Shown here: positions 33,182 to 40,159 of the stretch, one piece after another
How the letters are laid out: each line of letters starts with the position of its first letter
How positions within the stretch are numbered: position 1 is the stretch's first letter
Assembly: GCA_946186505.1 (NCBI GenBank)
Contig: CAMHNI010000002.1
Coordinates: 62,001-126,000, forward strand
Direction of reading: 5' to 3'
Source of the DNA: an uncultured Prevotellaceae bacterium
GTDB taxonomy: Bacteria; Bacteroidota; Bacteroidia; Bacteroidales; Bacteroidaceae
Length of the DNA stretch: 64,000 bases
Program-made: the position numbers and the translations under genes
Notes under the pieces: model-generated
What the model was told of the DNA's origin: nothing
Databases searched by the model: none
What the model saw: only the letters and a program-made list of their open reading frames with translations

Positions 33182-33279
33182 GGCGGGTAGCGGGTCTGAA
33201 GGTGGCGGGTAGCGGGTCTGAAGGTGGCGGGTAGCGGGTCTGAAGGTGGCGGGTTGAGGGCCTGAAGGTGGCGGGTAGC
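33182..33279. repeat. 22-bp tandem repeat, about 4.5 units
   Basis: Units start at 33182, 33204, 33226, 33248 and 33270, each beginning GGCGGGTAGCGGGTCTGAAG. The first three are identical, the fourth has substitutions. The spacing of 22 is not a codon multiple and no frame uses it. There are no unique spacers, so it is not a CRISPR array. Confidence 0.85.
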
Positions 33280-33439
33280 AGCTGAATTCTCGAGAGAATT
33301 CGGAAGAAAGGATGCGGGTTAGGAATGAAAAGTGATAAGTTGTGATAAGCTAAGGAGGCGTTATCACTTGATATATACTTGGTTTTCAGCGAGAAAAGTG
33401 AAAATAGTGACAAGTGATAACGAAAATACTAAGAAAAGT

Positions 33440-33470
33440 TTTGCAGTGTTCTGATTTTTTTGTATCTTTG
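33440..33470 (+). promoter_or_regulatory. Promoter of the VapE-like gene
   Basis: TTTG (33440-33443), 19 bases, TATCTTTG (33463-33470): an ideal Bacteroidetes promoter, 30 bases before ATG 33501. Confidence 0.75.
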
Positions 33471-33500
33471 CAGTCACAATTACCTAAAACAAGTGACAAG

Positions 33501-35642
33501 ATGAAGATAACGATACTGAAACTGAAGGGAAAGAAAGAGACGGTGACCCGCATGGAACTCGTGCAGGTGCTGAAGGCCATTGCTCAGGGTGAATACCTCG
33601 GCGAGGTTCACAGTCTGAGGGAACTGTACCCGCTGATCCATCCGACGAAGACGGAGGATGGACAGCTGAAGAGCAGTTATAATTTCAAGCTGACGCTGCC
33701 GCGACTCTGCTTTGCAACGGAGATGCAGCAGATGAAGGGTGAGCGACGCCAGCTGGCCTATAACGGACTGCTGGTGTTGGAGGCCAACAACCTGGCCGAC
33801 TATGACGAGGCCATCCAGATACGCGACGCAGCCATCCGACTGCCGCAGACGATGCTCGCATTCCTCGGTGCCAGCGGCCGGAGCGTGAAGATTGTGTGTC
33901 GCGGTGAACTGTTCTCGGACAACGGTCAGCAGCAGGCATTGCCGACGGACGAAGAGGACGTCCGCCGCTTCCACCTTAATCTGTATAAGACGGCACGGAA
34001 GGCCTACAACGCCCAGCTCGACATCACGCTCGACGCCTTGGAGCCCCGGTTGGACAGGACGGTGTATATGAGCGCCGACCCCGACCTCAGATACCGTCCA
34101 CAGGCCGTCCCGTTCTATGTCGATATCGCCGAGGAGGAGCCACAGCGGAAGCCGTCGATAGCTGAGAGCGACTTCGAACTGCAGGATGCGCTGATGCCGG
34201 GCAAAACGGTGAAGCGCACCTACGCGCTGAACTATCAGTTCATCGTCACCAACGTCTTAGGCAAGTGGTTCGAACTGCCCGACGAGGAGCGTGTCTCGGA
34301 GTTGCTGATGCAGGTTGCTGCGTGCTGTCTGGAGGAGGGTATTCCGCAGGAGAACGCGTTGAAGCTCACACTGTTACACCCCGTGCTGAACGATGACCCG
34401 CTGCTGGTGGAGAAGACGTTCGAGAGCGTCTATGCCGTCCAGCAGATGGAGGACTATATGAAGCGCCGCAAGCTGAAGCCGCTCAGGAGCATACCTGAGG
34501 ACACGCTGATGATGATGAAGACCGACATCTTCCTCCATACCCACTATGAGATGCGCAAGAACGTGATGACGGGCGTAGCCCAGTACCGCGAGAAGAACGG
34601 CGAGATGGACGACTTCCAGGACTTGGACGACGAGGCCCGCAATGAGATGACCATCCGGGCCAAGGAATTGGGCCTGAAGTCGTGGGACAAGGACATCGCC
34701 CGCTTCATCGACTCACCGCGCATCGAGAAGTTCGACCCCGTGAACACGTGGCTCGACCAGTTGCCGCAGTGGGACGGCCGTGACAGGGTGGGGGAGCTGG
34801 CCGCCCGCGTGCCCACCAACCAGCCCCGCTGGGAACACTATCTGCACACGTGGCTCTTGGGTATGGTGGCCCACTGGCAGGGCCGCAAGTCGCTGACGGG
34901 CAATGCCCTCGTCCCGCTGCTGATAGGCCGTCAGGGCTGCGGCAAGTCGTCGTTCTGCCGCATCCTGCTGCCCCGCGAACTGCGCGACTACTACAACGAC
35001 CGCATCTCGTTCAAGAACGAGACCGACCTGAACCTCGGCCTCACGTCGTTTGCGCTCATCAACATCGACGAGTTCGACAAGACCACACAGCGCCAGCAGG
35101 TGCTGCTGAAATATCTGCTATCGACGGCCGACGTGAAGTTCCGCCCGCCCTACGGCAAGGCCTACAAGCAGTACCGCCGCTACGCCTCGTTTATCGGCAC
35201 CACCAATCAGCCAAAGCCCCTCAGCGACCCCACAGGAAGCCGCCGCTTCGTCTGCGTGGAGGTGACCGACCTCATCGACTTCAGCGACACGCTGAACCAC
35301 CGCCAGCTCTACGCCCAGCTGAAGCAGGAGATTGCCGACGGCCGCAAATACTGGCTCGACGACCAGGACATCGAGCAGCTCATCAGCGAGAACGAGCGCT
35401 TCCAGCGCATCGACTCGCTGGCCGAAATGCTCAGGGAAAGGCTGCGCCGTCCTGAAGCCGGCGAGCAGGGCTGCTGGTGGAGCACCACCGAAATCCTGAC
35501 GCTGCTACAGCAGGCCTACGGCAAGTCCGCACTCAGCAGCGTCACGCCCAAGAAAATCGGCGACCTGCTGGGCAGCCGCCAGTTCAATGTGGAGAGCAAG
35601 CACACCAACAGCGGCACGAAATACCAGTTGGTGGAGCGGTAA
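33501..35642 (+). CDS. VapE/DUF3874-type primase-helicase-like protein with BT4734-like N-terminus
   Basis: 713 residues. Residues about 1-190 resemble the BT4734-like domain found in front of Bacteroidales mobile-element primases (SYNFKLTLPRLCFATEMQQM, RGVELF-like CRGELF loop). A helical middle follows. From about 420 a VapE-type ATPase starts: FDPVNTWLDQLPQWDGRDRV, then P-loop GRQGCGKSSFC (476-483 as GRQGCGKS), ALINIDEFDK (Walker B), and a sensor-like ASFIGTTNQPKPLSDPTGSR. The protein probably acts in replication of a mobile element. No integrase, mobilisation gene or phage gene is next to it. High C/G-ending codons resemble host genes, so it is long resident. Confidence 0.8.
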   Translation: MKITILKLKGKKETVTRMELVQVLKAIAQGEYLGEVHSLRELYPLIHPTKTEDGQLKSSYNFKLTLPRLCFATEMQQMKGERRQLAYNGLLVLEANNLADYDEAIQIRDAAIRLPQTMLAFLGASGRSVKIVCRGELFSDNGQQQALPTDEEDVRRFHLNLYKTARKAYNAQLDITLDALEPRLDRTVYMSADPDLRYRPQAVPFYVDIAEEEPQRKPSIAESDFELQDALMPGKTVKRTYALNYQFIVTNVLGKWFELPDEERVSELLMQVAACCLEEGIPQENALKLTLLHPVLNDDPLLVEKTFESVYAVQQMEDYMKRRKLKPLRSIPEDTLMMMKTDIFLHTHYEMRKNVMTGVAQYREKNGEMDDFQDLDDEARNEMTIRAKELGLKSWDKDIARFIDSPRIEKFDPVNTWLDQLPQWDGRDRVGELAARVPTNQPRWEHYLHTWLLGMVAHWQGRKSLTGNALVPLLIGRQGCGKSSFCRILLPRELRDYYNDRISFKNETDLNLGLTSFALINIDEFDKTTQRQQVLLKYLLSTADVKFRPPYGKAYKQYRRYASFIGTTNQPKPLSDPTGSRRFVCVEVTDLIDFSDTLNHRQLYAQLKQEIADGRKYWLDDQDIEQLISENERFQRIDSLAEMLRERLRRPEAGEQGCWWSTTEILTLLQQAYGKSALSSVTPKKIGDLLGSRQFNVESKHTNSGTKYQLVER

Positions 35643-35643
35643 C

Positions 35644-35721
35644 CATAGTGGTCGCCGCGTGTTGACACCTGCTCGTAACGGCTTTTATGTAACAAAAGGC
35701 AAAACGGTTGTAATAAAATAA
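35644..35721 (+). pseudogene. Orphan C-terminal tail of a lost secreted protein
   Basis: Directly after the VapE-like stop, one frame reads HSGRRVLTPARNGFYV, TKGKTVVIK and then TAA. This is the sorting-tail pattern (GRRV...GfYV..GK.VVIK) ending several secreted proteins of this window, with no protein in front of it. It is a scar of a gene replaced by, or fused away at, the VapE-like insertion. Confidence 0.6.
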
Positions 35722-35784
35722 GTTATTCAATGCATAGTTACATCACAAAATGATTGATAATATGAAACGACTTGTACACTATTT

Positions 35785-35878
35785 GCAATTTACTCATTTA
35801 CGATTTACTATTAATCGTAGGGTGAATATGCTATTTTGCGTAGCCATATTCTTCATTCTTCAATCTTCATTCTTCATT
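35785..35878. repeat. Two period-7 repeats, the second encoding a signal peptide core
   Basis: 35785-35817 carries units of the ATTTACT/ATTTACG type; 35848-35878 is a perfect 7-base repeat (ATTCTTC, ATTCTTC, AATCTTC, ATTCTTC, ATT). The second array is in frame with the lyase gene and writes the hydrophobic core FFILQSSFFIA of its signal peptide. Confidence 0.75.
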
Positions 35879-37696
35879 GCGTCTATTCAGGCCCAAGACC
35901 GCGGCTTCGTCCATCCGGGCGGCCTACACACCCAAGCCGACTTCGATCGTGTGAAGGCGCAGATAGCTGCTGGTAATCAAAAAGTCAAACAGGCATACTC
36001 CAAACTGACCAGTTCTGCTTATGCACAGGCCTCGGTTACCACTTCGCCCTCAGAAACCATTGTACGTGGCGGTGGTTCAGGGGAGAACTATATCAATGCA
36101 GCCCGTGGGGCTACAAGCGCCTATCAGAACGCCCTGCGCTGGAAGATTGCAGGGACGAAAGCCAATGCCAATGCCGCCGTGCGTATCCTGATGGCATGGG
36201 CCAACACCACGAAAAACGTCACTGGCAACAGCGATGCCTGTCTTGCTGTGGGACTCTATGGCTATCAGTTTGCACAAGCGGCAGAACTGATGCGTGACTA
36301 CGAAGGCTGGAGCCGAGAAGACTTTGTCAAGTTCCAGCAATGGATGCTGGAGGTGTGGTATCCCAAAGCCATCGGTTTCCTGCGGTCACGCAACGGTACG
36401 TGGGAGAACTCTGGGAAGTGGTGGAAAGCTCCGGGGCACTATTGGAGCAACTGGGGACTCTGTAACATCATGTGCGTAATAAGTATAGGTATCCTCTGCG
36501 ACGATGTAACCATCTATAATCAGGGTATGTCTTTCTTCAAATATGATCAGGTGGGCAATTATACCGACCCGCCTACACTGCATGAGGTGACGGGACATGG
36601 TGATGCCGACGGAGGACAATGCATCCACAATGACGGACTGACGGACTTCCTCGGTAATCTCGTTGTAACGGATGTTGAGAGCGTATTGGAGACAGGAGCC
36701 TACGGTAAGTTGGGACAGATGAACGAGAGCGGGCGCGATACAGGTCACTCGTCACTGGCGCTTGGCCTGGCGGTTGATATCGCCAAAGTGGGCTGGAACC
36801 AGGGCGACGACCTCTTTGCGTATATGGACCATCGTTTGGCATCGGGTATAGAGTATGTGGCCGCACAGACGCAGAGCGTGGAAGGGCTGCCCTGGACGAA
36901 TTATATGTATGGTACTAACGGATACTATTACACCGACGGTCGTGCATGGCTGATGACCGAGCCTGCCCTTGGCGCACAGATGCGCCCCTATTGGGGTACG
37001 GTCATCGGCATCTACGAGGGCGTGAAAGGTGTGAAGATGCCTTTTTCTGAAGTTGCATATACCCAAATGGGCATTGATGAAGGCGGCAAGGGGTCCACCA
37101 GTGGCGGCTACGACCACTTGGGCTACTCTGTGCTGATGAACACACGCGACGAGCAGTTGTGTCCTGCCGAGAAGGTGCCTACAGAACTCTCACCAAAAAT
37201 GGAATATAGTGCTACACTCTCTGCGAGCCTCATCCCCAGCCTTGCACAGGAGAAGAAACGCGGACTGGTCAAGGGGGTAACTATTCTGCACAATGAACTG
37301 GGCGGTCTGGTGAACACCTATTCCACTACCAATAGCAAGCTCCTGCCACAAGGCAAGACCCTACGGCTGATGCCACAGCTACCGGCTGGTGAGGAGGACA
37401 CAGGCCAATGGCAATGGAACACGGGCGAGACGACTCGCGACATTACCGTCACGACCGACTGGAGTTACGTCTATCGCGTCACTTACACCAACACTCGCGG
37501 CATCCAAAGCGACCTCGCCTTCTTCATAGCTACAACAGACGAGGGTAGCCATACAGGAATCAGAAACTTCGACTCCGACCCGTCTTATGATGGAGGGGAG
37601 AGGCTTGGCGCAGTATTCGATCTTAACGGTAGGAAGTATATATATCCCCATAAAGGGCTATATATCCAGAACAGGAAAAAGGTTTCGAAAAGATAG
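35828..37696 (+). CDS. Secreted alginate-lyase-family (PL5-like fold) polysaccharide lyase
   Basis: 622 residues from ATG 35828, which gives a compact signal peptide (MLFCVAIFFILQSSFFIA); ATG 35750 and 35762 are longer alternatives. The alpha-toroid domain (about 25-370) begins RGFVHPGGLHTQADFDRVKAQI and has NAALRW-like KIAGTKANANAAVRILMAWA, WYPKAIGFLRSRNGTWENSG, WSNWGLCNIMCVISIGIL, and HEVTGHGDADGGQCIHNDGL. It would cleave an acidic polysaccharide by beta-elimination; alginate itself is doubtful beside pectin genes. The C-terminus VFDLNGRKYIYPHKGLYIQN then RKKVSKR is a decayed form of the shared sorting tail. Confidence 0.8.
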   Translation: MLFCVAIFFILQSSFFIASIQAQDRGFVHPGGLHTQADFDRVKAQIAAGNQKVKQAYSKLTSSAYAQASVTTSPSETIVRGGGSGENYINAARGATSAYQNALRWKIAGTKANANAAVRILMAWANTTKNVTGNSDACLAVGLYGYQFAQAAELMRDYEGWSREDFVKFQQWMLEVWYPKAIGFLRSRNGTWENSGKWWKAPGHYWSNWGLCNIMCVISIGILCDDVTIYNQGMSFFKYDQVGNYTDPPTLHEVTGHGDADGGQCIHNDGLTDFLGNLVVTDVESVLETGAYGKLGQMNESGRDTGHSSLALGLAVDIAKVGWNQGDDLFAYMDHRLASGIEYVAAQTQSVEGLPWTNYMYGTNGYYYTDGRAWLMTEPALGAQMRPYWGTVIGIYEGVKGVKMPFSEVAYTQMGIDEGGKGSTSGGYDHLGYSVLMNTRDEQLCPAEKVPTELSPKMEYSATLSASLIPSLAQEKKRGLVKGVTILHNELGGLVNTYSTTNSKLLPQGKTLRLMPQLPAGEEDTGQWQWNTGETTRDITVTTDWSYVYRVTYTNTRGIQSDLAFFIATTDEGSHTGIRNFDSDPSYDGGERLGAVFDLNGRKYIYPHKGLYIQNRKKVSKR

Positions 37697-37725
37697 ATGA
37701 TCATAATATGATAATGACGAATAAT

Positions 37726-37841
37726 ATGAAGAAGATTCTGACTTTAGCGACGGTATTCATGGTAGTGAGTCTTGCATTGGCGTGGCAGTGAGTGACCTGG
37801 ATGACGTGCGGCGCGTGATGGGAAAGCCTGACTATCTGTAA
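37726..37841 (+). pseudogene. Remnant: signal peptide joined out of frame to a C-terminal fragment
   Basis: MKKILTLATVFMVVSLALA is a good signal peptide, but the frame stops two codons later. The adjacent frame continues GVAVSDLDDVRRVMGKPDYL and stops, a protein-like end. It looks like a secreted protein that lost nearly all of its length through an internal deletion. Confidence 0.4.
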
Positions 37842-37870
37842 CGTTCTGAATAGAGGACCCAAGTAGGGTG

Positions 37871-37915
37871 AATGGAGGCTCCAAACCAACTGTTTGAAGC
37901 CTCCATTCTATATGA
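37871..37915. terminator. Bidirectional-type terminator hairpin
   Basis: AATGGAGGCT-CAAAC pairs with GTTTG-AGCCTCCATT (37871-37907): 15 pairs and one mismatch around a 5-base loop, between converging transcription units. Confidence 0.75.
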
Positions 37916-37939
37916 TTTCTCGACCTTTCGGATTCACAC

Positions 37940-40039
37940 TTACAAGTGGGCAGTGATGCCGGCGATGAGCCATAGACCAGGCTGTTCCACTAACCCGTAG
38001 TCGCGGTAACGGGTGTTCAGCAGGTTGTTGGCTTTCAGGTACAGCTCGTAGGCAGGCCGTCGCCACGACAGGCGGGCGTCGATAACCGCGAATGGCTTAT
38101 AATCGCAGACGTTGCCGTCGAAGTCGGTGTACTGTCCCTCCCGGTCCTGCCAGCGCATGTTGGTATCGAGTGTCAGCTGGCTGAGCAAGGGTACGTGGAT
38201 GCCTGCCACCAGTTTGTGGCGCAAGTACTCCAAGGCGTACTGTGACACGAGTCCGGGCTCCAGGTCCTTTTCTTGCGAAATGTAGCTGTAGCTGAGATTG
38301 ACGGTTGATGATTGGAGACTGATGGTTGCCGAGGCTTCTAAGCCGAGGCTGTTCAGCCGGGTGTGGTTGACGCTTTGCCATACGGCGTTGTCGGCTTGGC
38401 GGGTGTCCATCACCCAGTCAATCATGTTTCTCCCTTTGTGCTTCCACAAAGCAAGGTGATAAGTGACCAATTGTGAGTGATAAGAGGCACCGGCTTCGAT
38501 GGCACTCATCTCCTCGGGCTTCAGGTGTGGGTCGGCCTTGTAGCCTTGCAGGCGGTAGTACATCTCGGTGAACGAGGGCATGCGCAACGACGTGTTGTAG
38601 CTGGCATGCAGCTTCCAACGGCTGCCGAGTCGCAGGCTGGCGTCGATGCCGGGATAGACGGTGGGGTTCATGTCGGCCCAGGTGTTCTTGACGACGACGA
38701 AGCCTGCCGAGACGGTGAGGTTCTGAAGCAGCAGGTTGTGCTCGGCAAAGGCGCTGATGTTGGTGCGGTTCAGTCCGAGTGTGTAGTCGCGGTCAGTGCC
38801 GTGGATAGAGTGGGGGCGTGTGAGCGGTTCGCCGAGGTTGGTGCTGACGAGGTTCTCGTTGCGCAGTTCGGCGCCGAAGGCCGTGCGTCCCAAAGCCCAG
38901 TCGAAATGGCTGTTCAACTGCAGGCCGCATACGTCAGTGCGGTTGTAGTTGTAGGGGATCAGGCTGGGGTTGTTGCGGTAGGCTTCGTAGCGGTCCTGAT
39001 GCTGATTCCAGTAGAGAGAGGGGTGCAGGGAAACTGCACCGCACGCTAACGTGGACTGGAGGGCGGCGGTGAGCTTGGTGGTGTGCTCGTACTGGTCGTC
39101 GGCCTGCCATTTGGGCGAAGCGTAGGAGGTGGAGGAGCCCCAGCCTTTATCGGCTATGCCGACATGCCAGTTGACGTTGATGCCGTCGGTGGCATAGCCG
39201 CCTTGGTAGAAGGCTTTTGAGCCGCTGTATCCGCTGTTGAGCGTGCCTGCCTTGCAGCGGCTGTAGCCGTCGCTGCGGGCGTAGGAGGCAGAGAGAGACC
39301 CACCCCATCCCATTCCCGCTGATGCGCCTACCCGTTGCCTTTCGCTATAGGGAGGGAGTGATATCCTTGCTGCGGCATTGGCGTAGCCGTGGGAACCGCC
39401 CTCGGCGCGCAGGAGTAATTGCTCATCTCCCAAGGGGGAGGCGGGGGCTTTAGTCACAATATTGATGGCTCCGACGAGCGACGATGTACCATAGATGCGG
39501 GCGGCGGGACCTTCGAGTACCTCGACGCGCTGGATGTCGCTGAGGTCGCAGGGCAGATCAAGGGTGTTGTGTCCGGTCTGCGGGTCGCAGATGTTGATGC
39601 CGTTAAGCAGGATGATGATTTGCTCCTGAGTGCCGCCTCGGATGGAGATGTCGGTCTGCGCTCCAATGGGACTGCGCTGGCGGACATCGACGCCTACGGC
39701 CAGTTTCAGCAAATCGTTAATACTTTGTACTGGCGCCTTCTGAATGTCGGCACGCTCCAGTACAGTGACCATTCTCGCAGCCTGACTCTTGGTCAGGGGC
39801 GCTCGGCTTCCGGTGACACTCACCTCGTCGAGCGTCAGCTCGCGGGCCGTCTTCGTGGCCACTGAGTCGGCGGTGACGGGGTCGGTGCTGACGCTCTCGG
39901 CTGACGCGTATGTGAGCGTCGAAACGGAGAGCACGGAGCAGACCACCTCGCGGCCTAAGCAGCTGAAGAGCGACCAGCCCTTGTTCCCAAACTGGTGGAA
40001 CACGAGCACACGGCGCTTGTTGAACTGTGGTTTGTACAT
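37940..40039 (-). CDS. BtuB-like TonB-dependent outer-membrane receptor
   Basis: 699 residues from ATG 40039. The N-terminus FHQFGNKGWSLFSCLGREVV is a long pre-signal seen in Bacteroidales cobalamin-receptor-like proteins (from memory). TonB box region LTLDEVSVTGSRAPL; plug domain with PVQSINDLLKLAVGVDVRQR, GAQTDISIRGGTQEQIIILL, and VEVLEGPAARIYGTSSLVGAINIVTK; then a 22-strand barrel ending LKANNLLNTRYRDYG and the terminal aromatic strand. Size fits vitamin or siderophore uptake, not a SusC. No cobalamin riboswitch precedes it. Two period-7 repeats lie inside its barrel coding sequence. Confidence 0.88.
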   Translation of the reverse strand: MYKPQFNKRRVLVFHQFGNKGWSLFSCLGREVVCSVLSVSTLTYASAESVSTDPVTADSVATKTARELTLDEVSVTGSRAPLTKSQAARMVTVLERADIQKAPVQSINDLLKLAVGVDVRQRSPIGAQTDISIRGGTQEQIIILLNGINICDPQTGHNTLDLPCDLSDIQRVEVLEGPAARIYGTSSLVGAINIVTKAPASPLGDEQLLLRAEGGSHGYANAAARISLPPYSERQRVGASAGMGWGGSLSASYARSDGYSRCKAGTLNSGYSGSKAFYQGGYATDGINVNWHVGIADKGWGSSTSYASPKWQADDQYEHTTKLTAALQSTLACGAVSLHPSLYWNQHQDRYEAYRNNPSLIPYNYNRTDVCGLQLNSHFDWALGRTAFGAELRNENLVSTNLGEPLTRPHSIHGTDRDYTLGLNRTNISAFAEHNLLLQNLTVSAGFVVVKNTWADMNPTVYPGIDASLRLGSRWKLHASYNTSLRMPSFTEMYYRLQGYKADPHLKPEEMSAIEAGASYHSQLVTYHLALWKHKGRNMIDWVMDTRQADNAVWQSVNHTRLNSLGLEASATISLQSSTVNLSYSYISQEKDLEPGLVSQYALEYLRHKLVAGIHVPLLSQLTLDTNMRWQDREGQYTDFDGNVCDYKPFAVIDARLSWRRPAYELYLKANNLLNTRYRDYGLVEQPGLWLIAGITAHL
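38297..38325. repeat. Period-7 repeat inside the receptor gene
   Basis: ATTGACG, GTTGATG, ATTGGAG, ACTGATG: four 7-base units within coding sequence, encoding part of the barrel strand SLQSSTVNLS. Confidence 0.55.
38455..38484. repeat. Second period-7 repeat inside the receptor gene
   Basis: GTGATAA, GTGACCA, ATTGTGA, GTGATAA, encoding the barrel segment YHSQLVTYHL. The unit is the same type as in the intergenic repeats. Confidence 0.55.
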
Positions 40040-40073
40040 GTTAATTTGTTTTGATAGATAGATAAAACGGCCG

Positions 40074-40081
40074 CAAAGGTA
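40074..40081 (-). promoter_or_regulatory. -7 box of the BtuB-like receptor gene
   Basis: The minus strand reads TACCTTTG, 34 bases upstream of ATG 40039. Confidence 0.6.
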
Positions 40082-40159
40082 CACATTTTTCGTAGATATT
40101 GCAAAAAGGATTAAACTTTTTGAGTTGTTTTACGTCAAATAGCCAAACATTCGCAAAAA

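Larger units (their letters stand above)
33029..33500. other. Noncoding stretch with clustered TTATCACTT motifs and a 22-bp tandem repeat
   Basis: Between dnaA and the VapE-like gene. The 9-mer TTATCACTT or its complement occurs at 33089-33097, 33330-33338, 33361-33369 and 33412-33420, with shorter forms at 33083, 33135, 33155, 33165, 33342 and 33406. A tandem repeat splits the cluster. Candidate roles are an initiator-binding region for DnaA or for the VapE-like protein. Part of the pattern is also the period-7 repeat seen elsewhere in this window. Confidence 0.55.

Noticed and set aside
33182..33279. CRISPR array
   Set aside because: The 22-bp units are directly adjacent, with no unique spacers and no cas genes.
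40040..40159. Cobalamin riboswitch ahead of the BtuB-like receptor
   Set aside because: The gap is about 120 bases, the promoter lies 34 bases from the start, and no B12-box sequence is visible.
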